64,000 nucleotides of DNA from JAKFWF01 sp963741505. GTDB lineage: Bacteria > Pseudomonadota > Alphaproteobacteria > Rhizobiales > Hyphomicrobiaceae. Shown here in pieces: positions 17,956 through 26,590 of the stretch. Positions within the stretch are counted from its first letter, which is position 1; each line of letters starts with the position of its first letter. The stretch is taken from contig CAVUIJ010000013.1 of the NCBI GenBank assembly GCA_963741505.1, positions 186,001 to 250,000 on the forward strand, given 5' to 3'. The notes beneath the pieces are model-generated. The model saw only the letters and a list, made by a program, of their open reading frames with translations. It searched no databases and was not told the origin of the DNA. The translations under genes and the position numbers were made by a program.

Positions 17956-18311
17956 GATGGACGAAAGTCCTCCCCTTGACGGCCGCTGGAAGTGGGCTCG
18001 CCGCATTCGATGTGTTGGCGGCGGCCTGCTCCCGATGGCTGTCAGGAGCGCGGCTGAAGCAGTCCAAAAAACGAAGCCCCTATGGCCTCTAGCAAGCGCG
18101 ATCCTTAGCGGCACCGAAGGCCATTGCAAGCAGGAACTTGGGGATAACTGTCGTGCAATTGCAATTGTGATCGGCAGGTTGCGCCGGTTCCAACGCGATG
18201 AGCAAAGACTGTTGGGCTCGAGGTGTCGGCGCGGCCAGAATTGCACGAGGCGCACAGCAGTGCTGCGCGCCTCGAATCGAATGCAAATGTCGCGCCCCTG
18301 CGCGGCTCCGC
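17956..18311. other. 356-bp intergenic region with a stem-loop
   Basis: I see no gene here. It separates two minus-strand genes and should hold the promoter of the methyltransferase/ATP-grasp gene near 17960-18150. A stem-loop at 18247-18275 (CGAGGCGC and GCGCCTCG arms around a 13-base loop) lies just after the ppiC stop and may be its terminator, though no T run follows. Confidence 0.5.
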
Positions 18312-19217
18312 CTACTGCTTGGGCGGCTGCGCACCGGGTGCGGCCTTTTCGGCCTCGACCTGCTTCTTCACCTCTGGATCGACGTATTCGAGCTGCGCCT
18401 TGGCGCGCAGGCCGTCGAGCGTCTCCTGCGCCTTCTTGTGCATCAGCGAGGCAATGATCCGATCCTTGACGGCGGCGAACTCAGGGATCTTCGGCGCCGG
18501 CTTCTCACGCCGATCCTCGACCTTGATGATGTGCCAGCCGAACTGGGTCTCGATCGGCGCCGAGATCTCGCCCTTCTTCAGCTTGAACGCGGCCTCCTCG
18601 AATTGCGGCACCATCTGGCCGCGACCAAAGTAGCCGAGGCTGCCGCCGTCATCCTTGCTGCCAGGATCCAGCGAATTGGCCTTAGCGGCTTCAGCGAAAG
18701 CCTTGTCGTCGCCGGCTGAGATCTTGGCCGCAATCAACTTGGCGTTGGCCTCTTCCTTGACCAGGATATGGCTGGCCTTGATCTCTTCTTCCGGCTTGGT
18801 CTTGGCCAGTTGCGTCACTTGCTCGTCGTAGAGCTTGCGTGCGTCGGCTTCCGAGATCGAGGACTTGACGCTGGTGTCGAAGTAAGTCTCCCGCAGCGCC
18901 CGCCGGCGCCAATACTGCAGCCGCTCGTCGAAAGCAGCGCCGGTGGCGAGCTTCTGGCTCTCGGCGGCATCGGCGAACAGCTGATTCTCGATCAGGTACT
19001 CGATCAGCACGCGGCGGCGAGTGGCCTCCGGCAAATTGCCGATGTCGGCGCCGATCTCGGCCTCGGCGTACTTGAGATCGTTCTCGGTCAGGTTCTTGCC
19101 GTTGACCTTGGCGACGACCTTGTCCTGCGCCAAGGCCGAGGTGGCCGCCAGAACGGCCACCAACAGGGAGCCGGCAACGGCAGCGAGATTGGGCTTGCGG
19201 CAGTGGTTCGTCGTCAC
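18312..19217 (-). CDS. Periplasmic parvulin-type peptidyl-prolyl isomerase
   Basis: This 301-residue exported chaperone (PrsA/SurA-like) helps fold secreted proteins. A signal peptide covers about residues 1-30 (SLLVAVLAATSALAQ). A SurA-like N-terminal helix domain follows (VNGKNLTENDLKYAEAEIG, RVLIEYLIENQLFADAAES), then the parvulin domain at about 145-255: IKASHILVKEEANAK, GGSLGYFGRGQMVPQFEEAA and ETQFGWHIIKVEDRRE. The tail is charged. I chose a GTG start at 19217 because GAGGAA lies eight bases upstream and the signal peptide then begins properly. It is divergent from secA, consistent with a shared role in protein export. Confidence 0.9.
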   Translation of the reverse strand: MTTNHCRKPNLAAVAGSLLVAVLAATSALAQDKVVAKVNGKNLTENDLKYAEAEIGADIGNLPEATRRRVLIEYLIENQLFADAAESQKLATGAAFDERLQYWRRRALRETYFDTSVKSSISEADARKLYDEQVTQLAKTKPEEEIKASHILVKEEANAKLIAAKISAGDDKAFAEAAKANSLDPGSKDDGGSLGYFGRGQMVPQFEEAAFKLKKGEISAPIETQFGWHIIKVEDRREKPAPKIPEFAAVKDRIIASLMHKKAQETLDGLRAKAQLEYVDPEVKKQVEAEKAAPGAQPPKQ

Positions 19218-19367
19218 GGGCGATTCCTCGAATTGCGGCTGCGAGATGGCGGATGGTTCGGCGCGCACATAGACCGTGCCTAGCCTGCTTGCCAAGTTAA
19301 CAAACAGACAGATGGCAGCATTGCGACGGCTTGGCACAGCGATCGGCCGTCAATATTCCGTGATTCA

Positions 19368-19396
19368 TTGACAATTCAGGGGGGTGGTACTTATTT
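19368..19396 (+). promoter_or_regulatory. Sigma70-type promoter upstream of secA
   Basis: TTGACA (19368-19373), 17-base spacer, TTATTT (19391-19396). This predicts a start near 19403 and a transcribed leader of about 195 bases before secA. The same box pair and spacing is seen at 9698-9726. The rest of the 381-bp ppiC-secA gap (19218-19598) should hold the ppiC promoter on the other strand. Confidence 0.55.
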
Positions 19397-19448
19397 CACG
19401 CCGAATGGAGTACGGCGGCCCGTCATCGAGCATGCCCGAGGCGGCGGT

Positions 19449-19580
19449 ATGTCCTTCGTCACATCGGACAAACCGTGCTCGGGGTGGTTCGGTTCGAGCC
19501 GTTGTCTGGCGTTTCTTGAGCACCTCCCGATAGCCATCGGTCTCGCGCTGCAACAGCCGCGTCGGCCGCAGAACTTGTGA
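19449..19580 (+). CDS. Possible 43-codon leader peptide upstream of secA
   Basis: A short frame begins at ATG 19449 with GAGG eight to eleven bases upstream and ends at TGA 19580, 18 bases before the secA ATG. The peptide starts MSFVTSDKPCSGWFGSSRC, has a modest hydrophobic middle (CLAFLEHLPIAIGLAL) and ends QQPRRPQNL. Position, ribosome site and hydrophobic segment recall SecM-type leader peptides that tune secA translation, but no known arrest motif is recognised and chance occurrence in a GC-rich leader is quite possible. Confidence 0.3.
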   Translation: MSFVTSDKPCSGWFGSSRCLAFLEHLPIAIGLALQQPRRPQNL

Positions 19581-19598
19581 AGATCGAGGACTACCAGC

Positions 19599-22436
19599 AT
19601 GGTTTCCATTGGTGCGCTCGCCGCCAAGGTTTTCGGCTCCGCCAACGACCGCAAGGTCAAGAGCTTTCGCCCCAAGGTCGAGGCGATCAATGCGCTCGAG
19701 CCGGAGGTGGCGCGACTGTCCGACGCCGACCTGCGCGCCCGCACCGAAGAGTTCCGGCGCCAGATCGCCGAGGGCGGCAAGACGCTCGACGACCTGCTGG
19801 TGCCGGCATTCGCGACGGTCAGGGAAGCGGCGAAACGCACGCTCGGCCAACGCCATTTCGACGTCCAGCTGATCGGCGGCATGGCGCTGCACCAGGGCAA
19901 GATCGCCGAAATGAAGACCGGCGAAGGCAAGACGCTGGTGGCGACGCTGGCGGTCTATCTCAACGCGCTGGCTGGCAACGGCGTCCATGTCGTCACCGTC
20001 AACGACTACCTTGCCAAGCGCGACGCGGACTGGATGGGCCAGGTCTACACGTTCCTCGGCCTGAGCGTCGGCTGCATCGTGCACGAGCTCGACGACGAGC
20101 AGCGCAAGGCGGCGTACGCCTGCGACGTCACCTACGGCACCAACAACGAGTTGGGCTTCGATTACCTGCGCGACAACATGAAGATGAGCAAGGCGGAGAT
20201 GGTCCAGCGCGGCCATACCTTCGCGATCGTCGACGAGGTCGATTCGATCCTGATCGACGAGGCCCGCACGCCGCTCATCATTTCCGGACCGGTCGAGGAC
20301 CGCGCTGACCTCTACGTGGCGATCGACAGGCTGGTCCCGTCGCTGGTCAAGGGCGATTTCGATCTCGACGAGAAGCAGCGGTCGGTGTCGCTGACCGAAG
20401 CCGGCAACGAGCGCATGGAGCAGCTGCTGGAGCAGGCCGGCCTGTTGACGCCGGGCGGCTCACTCTACGACATCGACAACGTGACGACGGTGCATCACGT
20501 CACCCAGGCGCTCAAAGCCCATAAGCTGTTCCTGCGCGACCGCGACTACATCGTGAAGGGTGGCCAGGTCGTCATCATCGACGAGTTCACTGGCCGCATG
20601 ATGCAAGGCCGACGCTATTCGGAGGGCCTGCACCAGGCGATCGAGGCCAAGGAGGGCGTCGAGATCCAGCCCGAGAACCAGACGCTGGCTTCGATCACCT
20701 TCCAGAACTATTTCCGCCTCTACAAGAAGCTTGCCGGCATGACCGGCACAGCCTCGACGGAGGCCAACGAATTCATGGATATCTACGGCCTCGACGTCCT
20801 CGAGATCCCAACCAACATGCCGGTCGCCCGCCTCGACGAGGACGACGAAATCTATCGTACCGCACGGGAGAAGTGGGAGGCGATCATAGCCGAGATCGAG
20901 CGGGCGAAATCCCGCAAACAGCCGATACTGGTCGGCACCGTCTCGATCGAGAAGAGCGAGCTGCTGTCGGAAATGCTGAAGAAGCGCGGTATCGAGCACC
21001 AGGTACTGAACGCCCGCTTCCACGAGCAGGAAGCCACGATCATCGCCCAGGCCGGCAAGCCCGGCGCGGTGACCATCGCCACCAACATGGCCGGCCGCGG
21101 CACCGACATCCAGCTCGGCGGCAACGCCCAGATACGGACTCTCGAGGAAACCTCCGAGATGGAGGACGGCCCAGAGAAGGACCGGAAGATTGCCGCGATC
21201 AGGGCTGAGATCGAGAAGAACCGCGACTTTGTTCGTGGCATCGTCGAGACGGTCGAGATCGAGCCGGCCAAGGGCGCAAAGCCGGCCAAGACGATTTCGA
21301 AGCCGGGCGGGCTCTATGTGCTCGCCACCGAGCGCCACGAGAGCCGCCGCATCGACAACCAGCTGCGCGGACGTTCGGGACGACAGGGCGATCCGGGCCG
21401 CTCCAAGTTCTACCTGTCGCTGGAAGACGACCTGATGCGCATCTTCGGATCAGAGCGCATGGATTCGGTACTGAAGACCTTGGGCCTCAAAGAAGGCGAG
21501 GCGATCACCCATCCTTGGATGAACAAGTCTTTGGAGATGGCGCAGCGCAAAGTCGAGGCCCGCAACTTCGACATCCGCAAGCAGATTCTGAAGTACGACG
21601 ACGTGATGAATGACCAGCGCAAGGTCATCTTCGAGCAGCGTCTCGACATCATGAACGAGGACGACGTCAGCGAGACCGTAGTCGACATGCGCCATCACCT
21701 CGTCGACGAGCTGGTCGGGAAACACATCCCGGAAGCAGCCTATGCCGAGCAGTGGGACGCCAAAGGCCTGCGCGAAGCCATCGGCGGCATTTTCGGGCTC
21801 GACCTGCCGGTCGAGACATGGGCTGCTGAGGAAGGCATCGCCGACGCCGAGATCAAGGAGCGAGTGCTGAAGGCGGTCGACGACAAGGCTGCCGCCAAGG
21901 AGGCCGAGTTCGGGACCGAGACCGCGCGCCAGATCGAGAAGATGGTGCTGCTGCAGACCCTCGACCACCTCTGGCGCGAGCATCTCGTCACCCTCGAGCA
22001 TCTGCGTCAGGTGATCGGCTTCCGCGCCTACGGCCAGCGCGATCCGCTCAACGAGTACAAAACCGAAGCCTTCGTATTGTTCGAGGCAATGCTGGCCAAG
22101 CTGCGCGAGGCGGTCACCGGCCAGCTCATGCATATCGAGCTGGCGCCGATGGAGGAGCAGCCGATCATGCAGCCGGTCGAGCTGCCGCCGATGCAGGCGC
22201 ACCACATCGATGCCACCACCGGTCTCGACGAGCTCGCCCTGGTCGATGCGGTGTTGACCGCCGAACGGGAGCCGCGCCGGCCACCGCCGGAAAAGCGGGC
22301 GCCGACGCAGACCCGCAAGAGCGTCGCCAGCATCGACCCGAAGGATCCGGCCACCTGGGGCCGAGTATCGCGCAACCAGCCGTGCCCCTGCGGCTCGGGC
22401 AAGAAGTACAAGCATTGTCACGGCAAGCTCGACTAA
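19599..22436 (+). CDS. secA: Preprotein translocase ATPase SecA
   Basis: This 945-residue motor drives protein translocation through SecYEG. NBD1 has Walker A in EMKTGEGKTLVATLAVYLNA (about 104-123) and the DEAD-like TFAIVDEVDSILIDEARTPL. The preprotein cross-linking domain follows, then NBD2 with GTVSIEKSELLSEMLKKRG, TIATNMAGRGTDIQLGG and the arginine finger region QLRGRSGRQGDPGRSKFYLS. The wing and scaffold helices are complete. The tail carries the zinc-binding SEC-C motif CPCGSGKKYKHCHGKLD for SecB and phospholipid contact. Ribosome site GAGGA precedes ATG 19599. It is preceded by a long leader with a possible small peptide. Confidence 0.98.
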   Translation: MVSIGALAAKVFGSANDRKVKSFRPKVEAINALEPEVARLSDADLRARTEEFRRQIAEGGKTLDDLLVPAFATVREAAKRTLGQRHFDVQLIGGMALHQGKIAEMKTGEGKTLVATLAVYLNALAGNGVHVVTVNDYLAKRDADWMGQVYTFLGLSVGCIVHELDDEQRKAAYACDVTYGTNNELGFDYLRDNMKMSKAEMVQRGHTFAIVDEVDSILIDEARTPLIISGPVEDRADLYVAIDRLVPSLVKGDFDLDEKQRSVSLTEAGNERMEQLLEQAGLLTPGGSLYDIDNVTTVHHVTQALKAHKLFLRDRDYIVKGGQVVIIDEFTGRMMQGRRYSEGLHQAIEAKEGVEIQPENQTLASITFQNYFRLYKKLAGMTGTASTEANEFMDIYGLDVLEIPTNMPVARLDEDDEIYRTAREKWEAIIAEIERAKSRKQPILVGTVSIEKSELLSEMLKKRGIEHQVLNARFHEQEATIIAQAGKPGAVTIATNMAGRGTDIQLGGNAQIRTLEETSEMEDGPEKDRKIAAIRAEIEKNRDFVRGIVETVEIEPAKGAKPAKTISKPGGLYVLATERHESRRIDNQLRGRSGRQGDPGRSKFYLSLEDDLMRIFGSERMDSVLKTLGLKEGEAITHPWMNKSLEMAQRKVEARNFDIRKQILKYDDVMNDQRKVIFEQRLDIMNEDDVSETVVDMRHHLVDELVGKHIPEAAYAEQWDAKGLREAIGGIFGLDLPVETWAAEEGIADAEIKERVLKAVDDKAAAKEAEFGTETARQIEKMVLLQTLDHLWREHLVTLEHLRQVIGFRAYGQRDPLNEYKTEAFVLFEAMLAKLREAVTGQLMHIELAPMEEQPIMQPVELPPMQAHHIDATTGLDELALVDAVLTAEREPRRPPPEKRAPTQTRKSVASIDPKDPATWGRVSRNQPCPCGSGKKYKHCHGKLD

Positions 22437-22493
22437 CCGGTCGGGCTCATCCATTGTGACCGGCCGAACCGTCAGTCAGACAGTGAACACCTA

Positions 22494-23141
22494 ATGCAGT
22501 CAGCTTCCCGTCCCGGCCGCCTTGGATGGGTGCATGCGAAAACGCCGCTGGCCATACCGGGCCAGCGGATCGGCATATTGGGCGGTACGTTCAATCCACC
22601 CCACGCAGGCCACGTGCAGATCAGCGACATTGCGCTGGCGAGGTTGCAACTCGATCGCCTGTGGTGGGTAGTGACGCCAGGCAACCCGTTGAAATCGAAC
22701 GGCCATCTGCCCTCGCTCGAAGCACGCATCGCCGCCTGCCGAGAACTCCTGTCGACACCGAAAGTGGTTATCACCGGCTTCGAAGCCGAACTCGGCACAC
22801 CCTATACCGCCGCAACGCTGGAATTTCTTACCCGGCGCTACCCTAAGACCCGATTCGTGTGGATCATGGGCGCCGACAACCTGGCGACGTTCCACCGCTG
22901 GCAGCGCTGGCGCAATATCGCGGCACACGTACCGATCGCCGTGGTTGACCGGCCGGGTTGGCGATTTGCGGCCCTCTCTTCGCCCGCCGCCCGTGCCATG
23001 GCTCGGGCCCGTGTACCGGAAGCGCAGGCCGCCGTCTTTCCGCTGCTCAAAGCTCCTGCATGGACCCTGCTCAGCGGACCATTGTCGCCGCTTTCTTCGA
23101 CCGCGCTGCGGGCCCAGCAAGCCCCGCCTGTTGCCGATTAG
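22494..23141 (+). CDS. nadD: Nicotinate-nucleotide adenylyltransferase
   Basis: This 215-residue enzyme makes deamido-NAD from nicotinate mononucleotide and ATP in NAD synthesis. The nucleotidyltransferase signature is RIGILGGTFNPPHAGHVQI at about 24-42. VTPGNPLKSNG binds the nicotinate part, and FVWIMGADNLATFHRWQRW and the late LSSTALR (ISSTxxR) complete the ATP site. The first 20 residues are an extension, so a later start is possible, but no better one is seen. It opens the nadD-rsfS-rlmH group, a conserved arrangement in alphaproteobacteria. Confidence 0.95.
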   Translation: MQSASRPGRLGWVHAKTPLAIPGQRIGILGGTFNPPHAGHVQISDIALARLQLDRLWWVVTPGNPLKSNGHLPSLEARIAACRELLSTPKVVITGFEAELGTPYTAATLEFLTRRYPKTRFVWIMGADNLATFHRWQRWRNIAAHVPIAVVDRPGWRFAALSSPAARAMARARVPEAQAAVFPLLKAPAWTLLSGPLSPLSSTALRAQQAPPVAD

Positions 23142-23363
23142 AGACGGCAATTGCTGGCTTTAACCCTGCCTCTGCACCACGCGCGGCCAAGCGCAATTGA
23201 AAGTCGACCCCAAAGCAGCGTATGCTACCACTTGTGATCGAGGTGCGGCCTGCGCACATAAGTTGGTGTCATGCGGCGCTGCCGGCATTCGATGACACCC
23301 GGGCTGCGGGTGGAGATGGTCTCCGTTCAGCCGATGTTGCTGCAGAAGGAAGTTCGCCAACAT

Positions 23364-23774
23364 ATGAGAACCGCGCATGACAGTGCCCGCCGCGGCACTG
23401 CTCCAAACGAGCGAATCTCCAAGGAGAACAGCTCGTCCGTACTGATCGATCAGATCACCCTCTGGCTCGACGAGGCAAAAGCCGAGGATATCGTCTCGAT
23501 CGACCTCGCTGGCAAGTCGACCATTGCCGACAGCATGATCATTGCCTCCGGCCGTACCGACCGTCATGTCGGGGCCATCGCCGACCAGCTCCAGCATCAC
23601 CTCAGGCAAGCCGGCTGCAAGAAATTGCGCGTCGAAGGCATGCAGACGTGCGACTGGGTGCTGATCGACACCGGCGACATTATCATCCACGTGTTCCGGC
23701 CCGAGGTCCGCGAGTTCTACAACCTCGAAAAGATGTGGTCGGGTGACCGGCCGTCCGAGCAGGCGGCCCACTAG
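23364..23774 (+). CDS. rsfS: Ribosome silencing factor RsfS
   Basis: This 136-residue protein binds ribosomal protein uL14 and blocks subunit joining when nutrients are low. The domain runs from about residue 25: QITLWLDEAKAEDIVSIDLA, STIADSMIIASGRTDRHVGA, then VEGMQTCDWVLIDTGDIIIH and VFRPEVREFYNLEKMWSGD. All are standard for the RsfS/Iojap family. I chose ATG 23364, preceded by AGAAGGA; longer in-frame starts add unrelated sequence. It lies between nadD and rlmH; the rlmH start is six bases after the stop. Confidence 0.95.
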   Translation: MRTAHDSARRGTAPNERISKENSSSVLIDQITLWLDEAKAEDIVSIDLAGKSTIADSMIIASGRTDRHVGAIADQLQHHLRQAGCKKLRVEGMQTCDWVLIDTGDIIIHVFRPEVREFYNLEKMWSGDRPSEQAAH

Positions 23775-23780
23775 CCCGGC

Positions 23781-24263
23781 ATGAAGCTTGTCATTGCCGC
23801 GGTCGGACGCCTCAAGGATGGTCCCGAGCGGGAGTTGCTCGACCGTTACGTGAAGCGGCTTGGCCAGACCGGGCGTGGCCTCGGACTGGCGCCAGTCGAC
23901 GTATTGGAGACGCCGGAAGGCCGGGCCGAAACGGCAGCGCTGCGGCAAGCCGATGAGGCCGCACGGCTGCTCAAGCTCTCCGCCTCATGCGAGGTGATCG
24001 TGGCGCTCGACGAAGCCGGCCGCGCCATGGCGAGCCGCGACTTTGCCGGCGTGATTGCCCGCCACCGCGACGCCGGCGTGCAGGGCATCGCTTTCCTGAT
24101 CGGCGGCGCCGACGGGCACGGCGCTGCGGCGCTGGCCAAGTCCGCCCTTAGACTGTCGCTGGGGCCGATGACGCTGCCGCACGGCCTTGCCCGCATCGTG
24201 CTCGCCGAACAACTCTACCGGGCGGCTACGATCCTGGCCGGCCATCCCTATCACCGTGACTGA
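23781..24263 (+). CDS. rlmH: 23S rRNA pseudouridine-1915 N3-methyltransferase RlmH
   Basis: This 160-residue SPOUT-class enzyme methylates pseudouridine 1915 in helix 69 of 23S rRNA. MKLVIAAVGRLKDGPERELLDRY starts the fold. VIVALDEAGRAMASRDFA and AFLIGGADGHGAAAL form the knotted SAM site, and LSLGPMTLPHGLARIVLAEQ with LYRAATILAGHPYHRD is the invariant end. The length is standard. The last 38 bases overlap the end of a convergent membrane-protein gene. Confidence 0.97.
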   Translation: MKLVIAAVGRLKDGPERELLDRYVKRLGQTGRGLGLAPVDVLETPEGRAETAALRQADEAARLLKLSASCEVIVALDEAGRAMASRDFAGVIARHRDAGVQGIAFLIGGADGHGAAALAKSALRLSLGPMTLPHGLARIVLAEQLYRAATILAGHPYHRD

Positions 24264-24858
24264 GGCAGGCGTGGGTTCTGACCGCAATCGCCGACAGCAC
24301 GGTGATCGCCAGTCCGCCGGCGATGAAAATTATATTCGCCGCCCAGTCCGCCCGGTGGCTCGCGACCTTGCCCGACATCACCAGGATCATGATCCCGCCA
24401 ATCGCGGCGATGCCCTGGCTCGCGGCCAGCACCGCGGCGACGTTGAGCGGACCAGGCCGCCTGAGCACACTCGTCGGCACGCCGAGGCTCAGCGAATAGA
24501 AAAACCCGAGTGCCGCAATCAGGACCATGCCGCTGCCATATTGCCAGCCGTGTTGCCAACGCAGACCTGAAAGCAGGTAGACCGCCAGCATCGAGGCAGC
24601 CCCCGCTCCCCAGGTCCAGGCCATCAGGCGGGCATTGCGGCGTGATGCGTCGGCTAGTGCATCGGCCCCCGTAGACGCCGCGGTGCGCTCCCAATAGGGC
24701 GCGTTGACCTTGAGCGCGACCACGATCGACATTACCGGCAGGAACAGCGCCGCAGCACCCGAGATCCATGGCGATCCTACGCGAGCGCCAACCACCTGAC
24801 CGAAGACAGCCGGCACGAATGCCGCGAGGAGCCAGGGAATGTAGGGCTGCACTGACAT
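24226..24858 (-). CDS. Integral membrane protein of unknown function
   Basis: This 210-residue protein has about five hydrophobic segments, among them IPWLLAAFVPAVFGQVVGA, ISGAAALFLPVMSIVVALKV, TWGAGAASMLAVYLLSGL and WAANIIFIAGGLAITVLSAI. I do not recognise the family. Its C-terminus (THACLSHGDRDGRPGS) is polar and overlaps the end of rlmH by 38 bp on the other strand, so the true end may be earlier. It follows another multi-pass protein of similar size on the same strand and the two may form an operon. Confidence 0.65.
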   Translation of the reverse strand: MSVQPYIPWLLAAFVPAVFGQVVGARVGSPWISGAAALFLPVMSIVVALKVNAPYWERTAASTGADALADASRRNARLMAWTWGAGAASMLAVYLLSGLRWQHGWQYGSGMVLIAALGFFYSLSLGVPTSVLRRPGPLNVAAVLAASQGIAAIGGIMILVMSGKVASHRADWAANIIFIAGGLAITVLSAIAVRTHACLSHGDRDGRPGS

Positions 24859-24894
24859 CTACGATAGATAACGCCTGGCTTGCGTTCTCGACGT

Positions 24895-25494
24895 CTATTT
24901 CGAAGTTCGCGGCAGCAGCTTCAAGGTAGCGCCGCTGAGCGCTGCGATCGCCAGCGCGCCGAAGAACATCACATTCTTGGCCGGCCAATCGGTAAAGCGC
25001 TCGACCAGGAACCGTTTCATCTGGCCATCGAGCAGGAAGCCGACGATCAGCAGCAGCATGGCAACGAGCTGCACGATCAGCAGAATGCGAGCGATCGACA
25101 TCATCGTCGGGTCTTCGGTCTTGGCGAGCGCCGTCTTCGACAGCGACGACGCCACCGCCAAGCAGACGCCGGCGCCGATGAACATGCCGACGAAATGCGC
25201 CGGCCATTCCTTCCATGCCAGGACGCCGGTGCCGTAGGTCACGGCGATCACCAGCCCGGCCCAGATCCATACCAGTCCGCCGGCCCGCACACCCTCGGCT
25301 GCGATTGCGGATGGGGAGCCGTTGCTGCTGCTCAAGGCATGTACCTTGCGGATGCCGTCGAACGCGAAAAAGATGCTGACGCATGCCGCGATCGCCAGAT
25401 GCGTATAGGCCATGGACAGGTTGCCGGGGCGGGATGCGGCAGAAATTATGAGGGCCGCTACGCTGATCCCGATTGCAATCATCCAAGCTACCAT
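24895..25494 (-). CDS. Integral membrane protein of unknown function
   Basis: This 199-residue protein has about five transmembrane segments: VAWMIAIGISVAALIISA, YTHLAIAACVSIFFAF, IWAGLVIAVTYGTGVLAW, VGMFIGAGVCLAVASSLS and ILLIVQLVAMLLLIVGFLL, then a last one (NVMFFGALAIAALSGATL). No motif is recognised. Starts TTG 25500 and ATG 25494 are both in frame; the ATG is taken. It is 36 bp upstream of the next membrane gene on the same strand, suggesting a two-gene unit. Confidence 0.65.
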   Translation of the reverse strand: MVAWMIAIGISVAALIISAASRPGNLSMAYTHLAIAACVSIFFAFDGIRKVHALSSSNGSPSAIAAEGVRAGGLVWIWAGLVIAVTYGTGVLAWKEWPAHFVGMFIGAGVCLAVASSLSKTALAKTEDPTMMSIARILLIVQLVAMLLLIVGFLLDGQMKRFLVERFTDWPAKNVMFFGALAIAALSGATLKLLPRTSK

Positions 25495-25574
25495 GGCCAA
25501 AGGCTCCCCTCGATCGGACTGTCAACCACCCTCGCTCCGCGAGAACAGCGAATCGCAAGAGTTTCGCCCGGTAA

Positions 25575-26576
25575 CTAGCACTGTTCGTAGCCGCGATACC
25601 AGGATACGAACCGCGCCAATCCCTCTTCGATCGATGTCGCCGGACTGAAGCCGACATCGTGCATCAGCGCATCGACGTTGGCGAACGTGGTGTGGACATC
25701 GCCGGGTTGCATCGGCAGCATCCGGGTGCGGGCCTTGAGGCCAAGCGTGCGCTCCAAAATCGCGATCATATCCAGCAACTCGACCGGCCGATTGTTGCCG
25801 ATGTTGTAAATGCGAAACGGCGCCGTCGACGTCGCCTGCGTCATCGGCGCGGACGGATCAGCCTGCGGCGGTCGGTCGAGCGCGCGCACCACGCCCTCGA
25901 CGATATCGTCGATGTAGGTGAAGTCCCGCGCATGCTGGCCGTTGTTGAAGACATCGATGGTCTCCCCGGCCAGGATCGCTTTGGTGAACTTGAAATAGGC
26001 CATGTCCGGCCGGCCCCACGGCCCATAGACAGTGAAGAAGCGCAGTCCGGTGACGGGCAGGCCGTAGAGGTGGGCATAGGTATGCGCCATCAGCTCGTTC
26101 GACCGCTTGGTGGCGGCGTAGAGGCTGACCGGATGGTCGGTGCTGGAGGTGCCTTCGCAGAACGGCACCGCCGCGTTAGCGCCATAGACCGAGCTCGACG
26201 AGGCGTAGACGAGATGGCGCACGTCGTGGTGGCGGCAGCCTTCGAGGATCGACAGGAAGCCGACCAGATTGCTGTCGATATAGGCTTGCGGATTGTCGAT
26301 CGAGTAGCGCACGCCGGCCTGGGCGCCGAGGTGGACCACGCGGTCAGGGTGGACTTCGGCGAACAGCGCCTTCATCGCCGGTCTGTCGGCGAAATCGGCG
26401 CGCACGAAGCGAAAGCGCGGCGCCTTGCCCAATTCGGCCAGCCGCGCCTCCTTCAGCCGCACGTCGTAGTAGGCATTGAGATTGTCGACGCCGACCACCT
26501 CCTCGCCGCGCGCCAGCAGGGCTTTGGCGGTGTGAAAGCCGATGAAGCCGGCGGCCCCGGTAACGATTATGGCCAT
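25575..26576 (-). CDS. UDP-glucuronate 4-epimerase-like NAD-dependent sugar epimerase
   Basis: This 333-residue extended SDR protein interconverts UDP-glucuronate and UDP-galacturonate, precursors of surface polysaccharides, and resembles LpsL/CapI. The NAD motif is IIVTGAAGFIGFHTAKAL at residues 3-20. VHLGAQAGVRYSIDNPQAY is the hallmark of the glucuronate epimerase group. The catalytic Ser and Tyr-Lys pair lie in YASSSSVYGA and SLYAATKRSNELMAH. RFFTVYGPWGRPDMAYFKF and the NNGQHARDFTYIDDIVEG region match the family. ATG 26576 starts right at the Rossmann strand. It follows the hydroxyacid dehydrogenase gene by 14 bp, likely co-transcribed. Confidence 0.9.
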   Translation of the reverse strand: MAIIVTGAAGFIGFHTAKALLARGEEVVGVDNLNAYYDVRLKEARLAELGKAPRFRFVRADFADRPAMKALFAEVHPDRVVHLGAQAGVRYSIDNPQAYIDSNLVGFLSILEGCRHHDVRHLVYASSSSVYGANAAVPFCEGTSSTDHPVSLYAATKRSNELMAHTYAHLYGLPVTGLRFFTVYGPWGRPDMAYFKFTKAILAGETIDVFNNGQHARDFTYIDDIVEGVVRALDRPPQADPSAPMTQATSTAPFRIYNIGNNRPVELLDMIAILERTLGLKARTRMLPMQPGDVHTTFANVDALMHDVGFSPATSIEEGLARFVSWYRGYEQC

Positions 26577-26590
26577 GTCTCGTGCAGCTT

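Noticed and set aside
19405..19533. A second, overlapping 42-codon frame starting almost at the predicted secA transcript start
   Set aside because: It lacks a ribosome site and protein-like sequence; the frame at 19449 is the better candidate.
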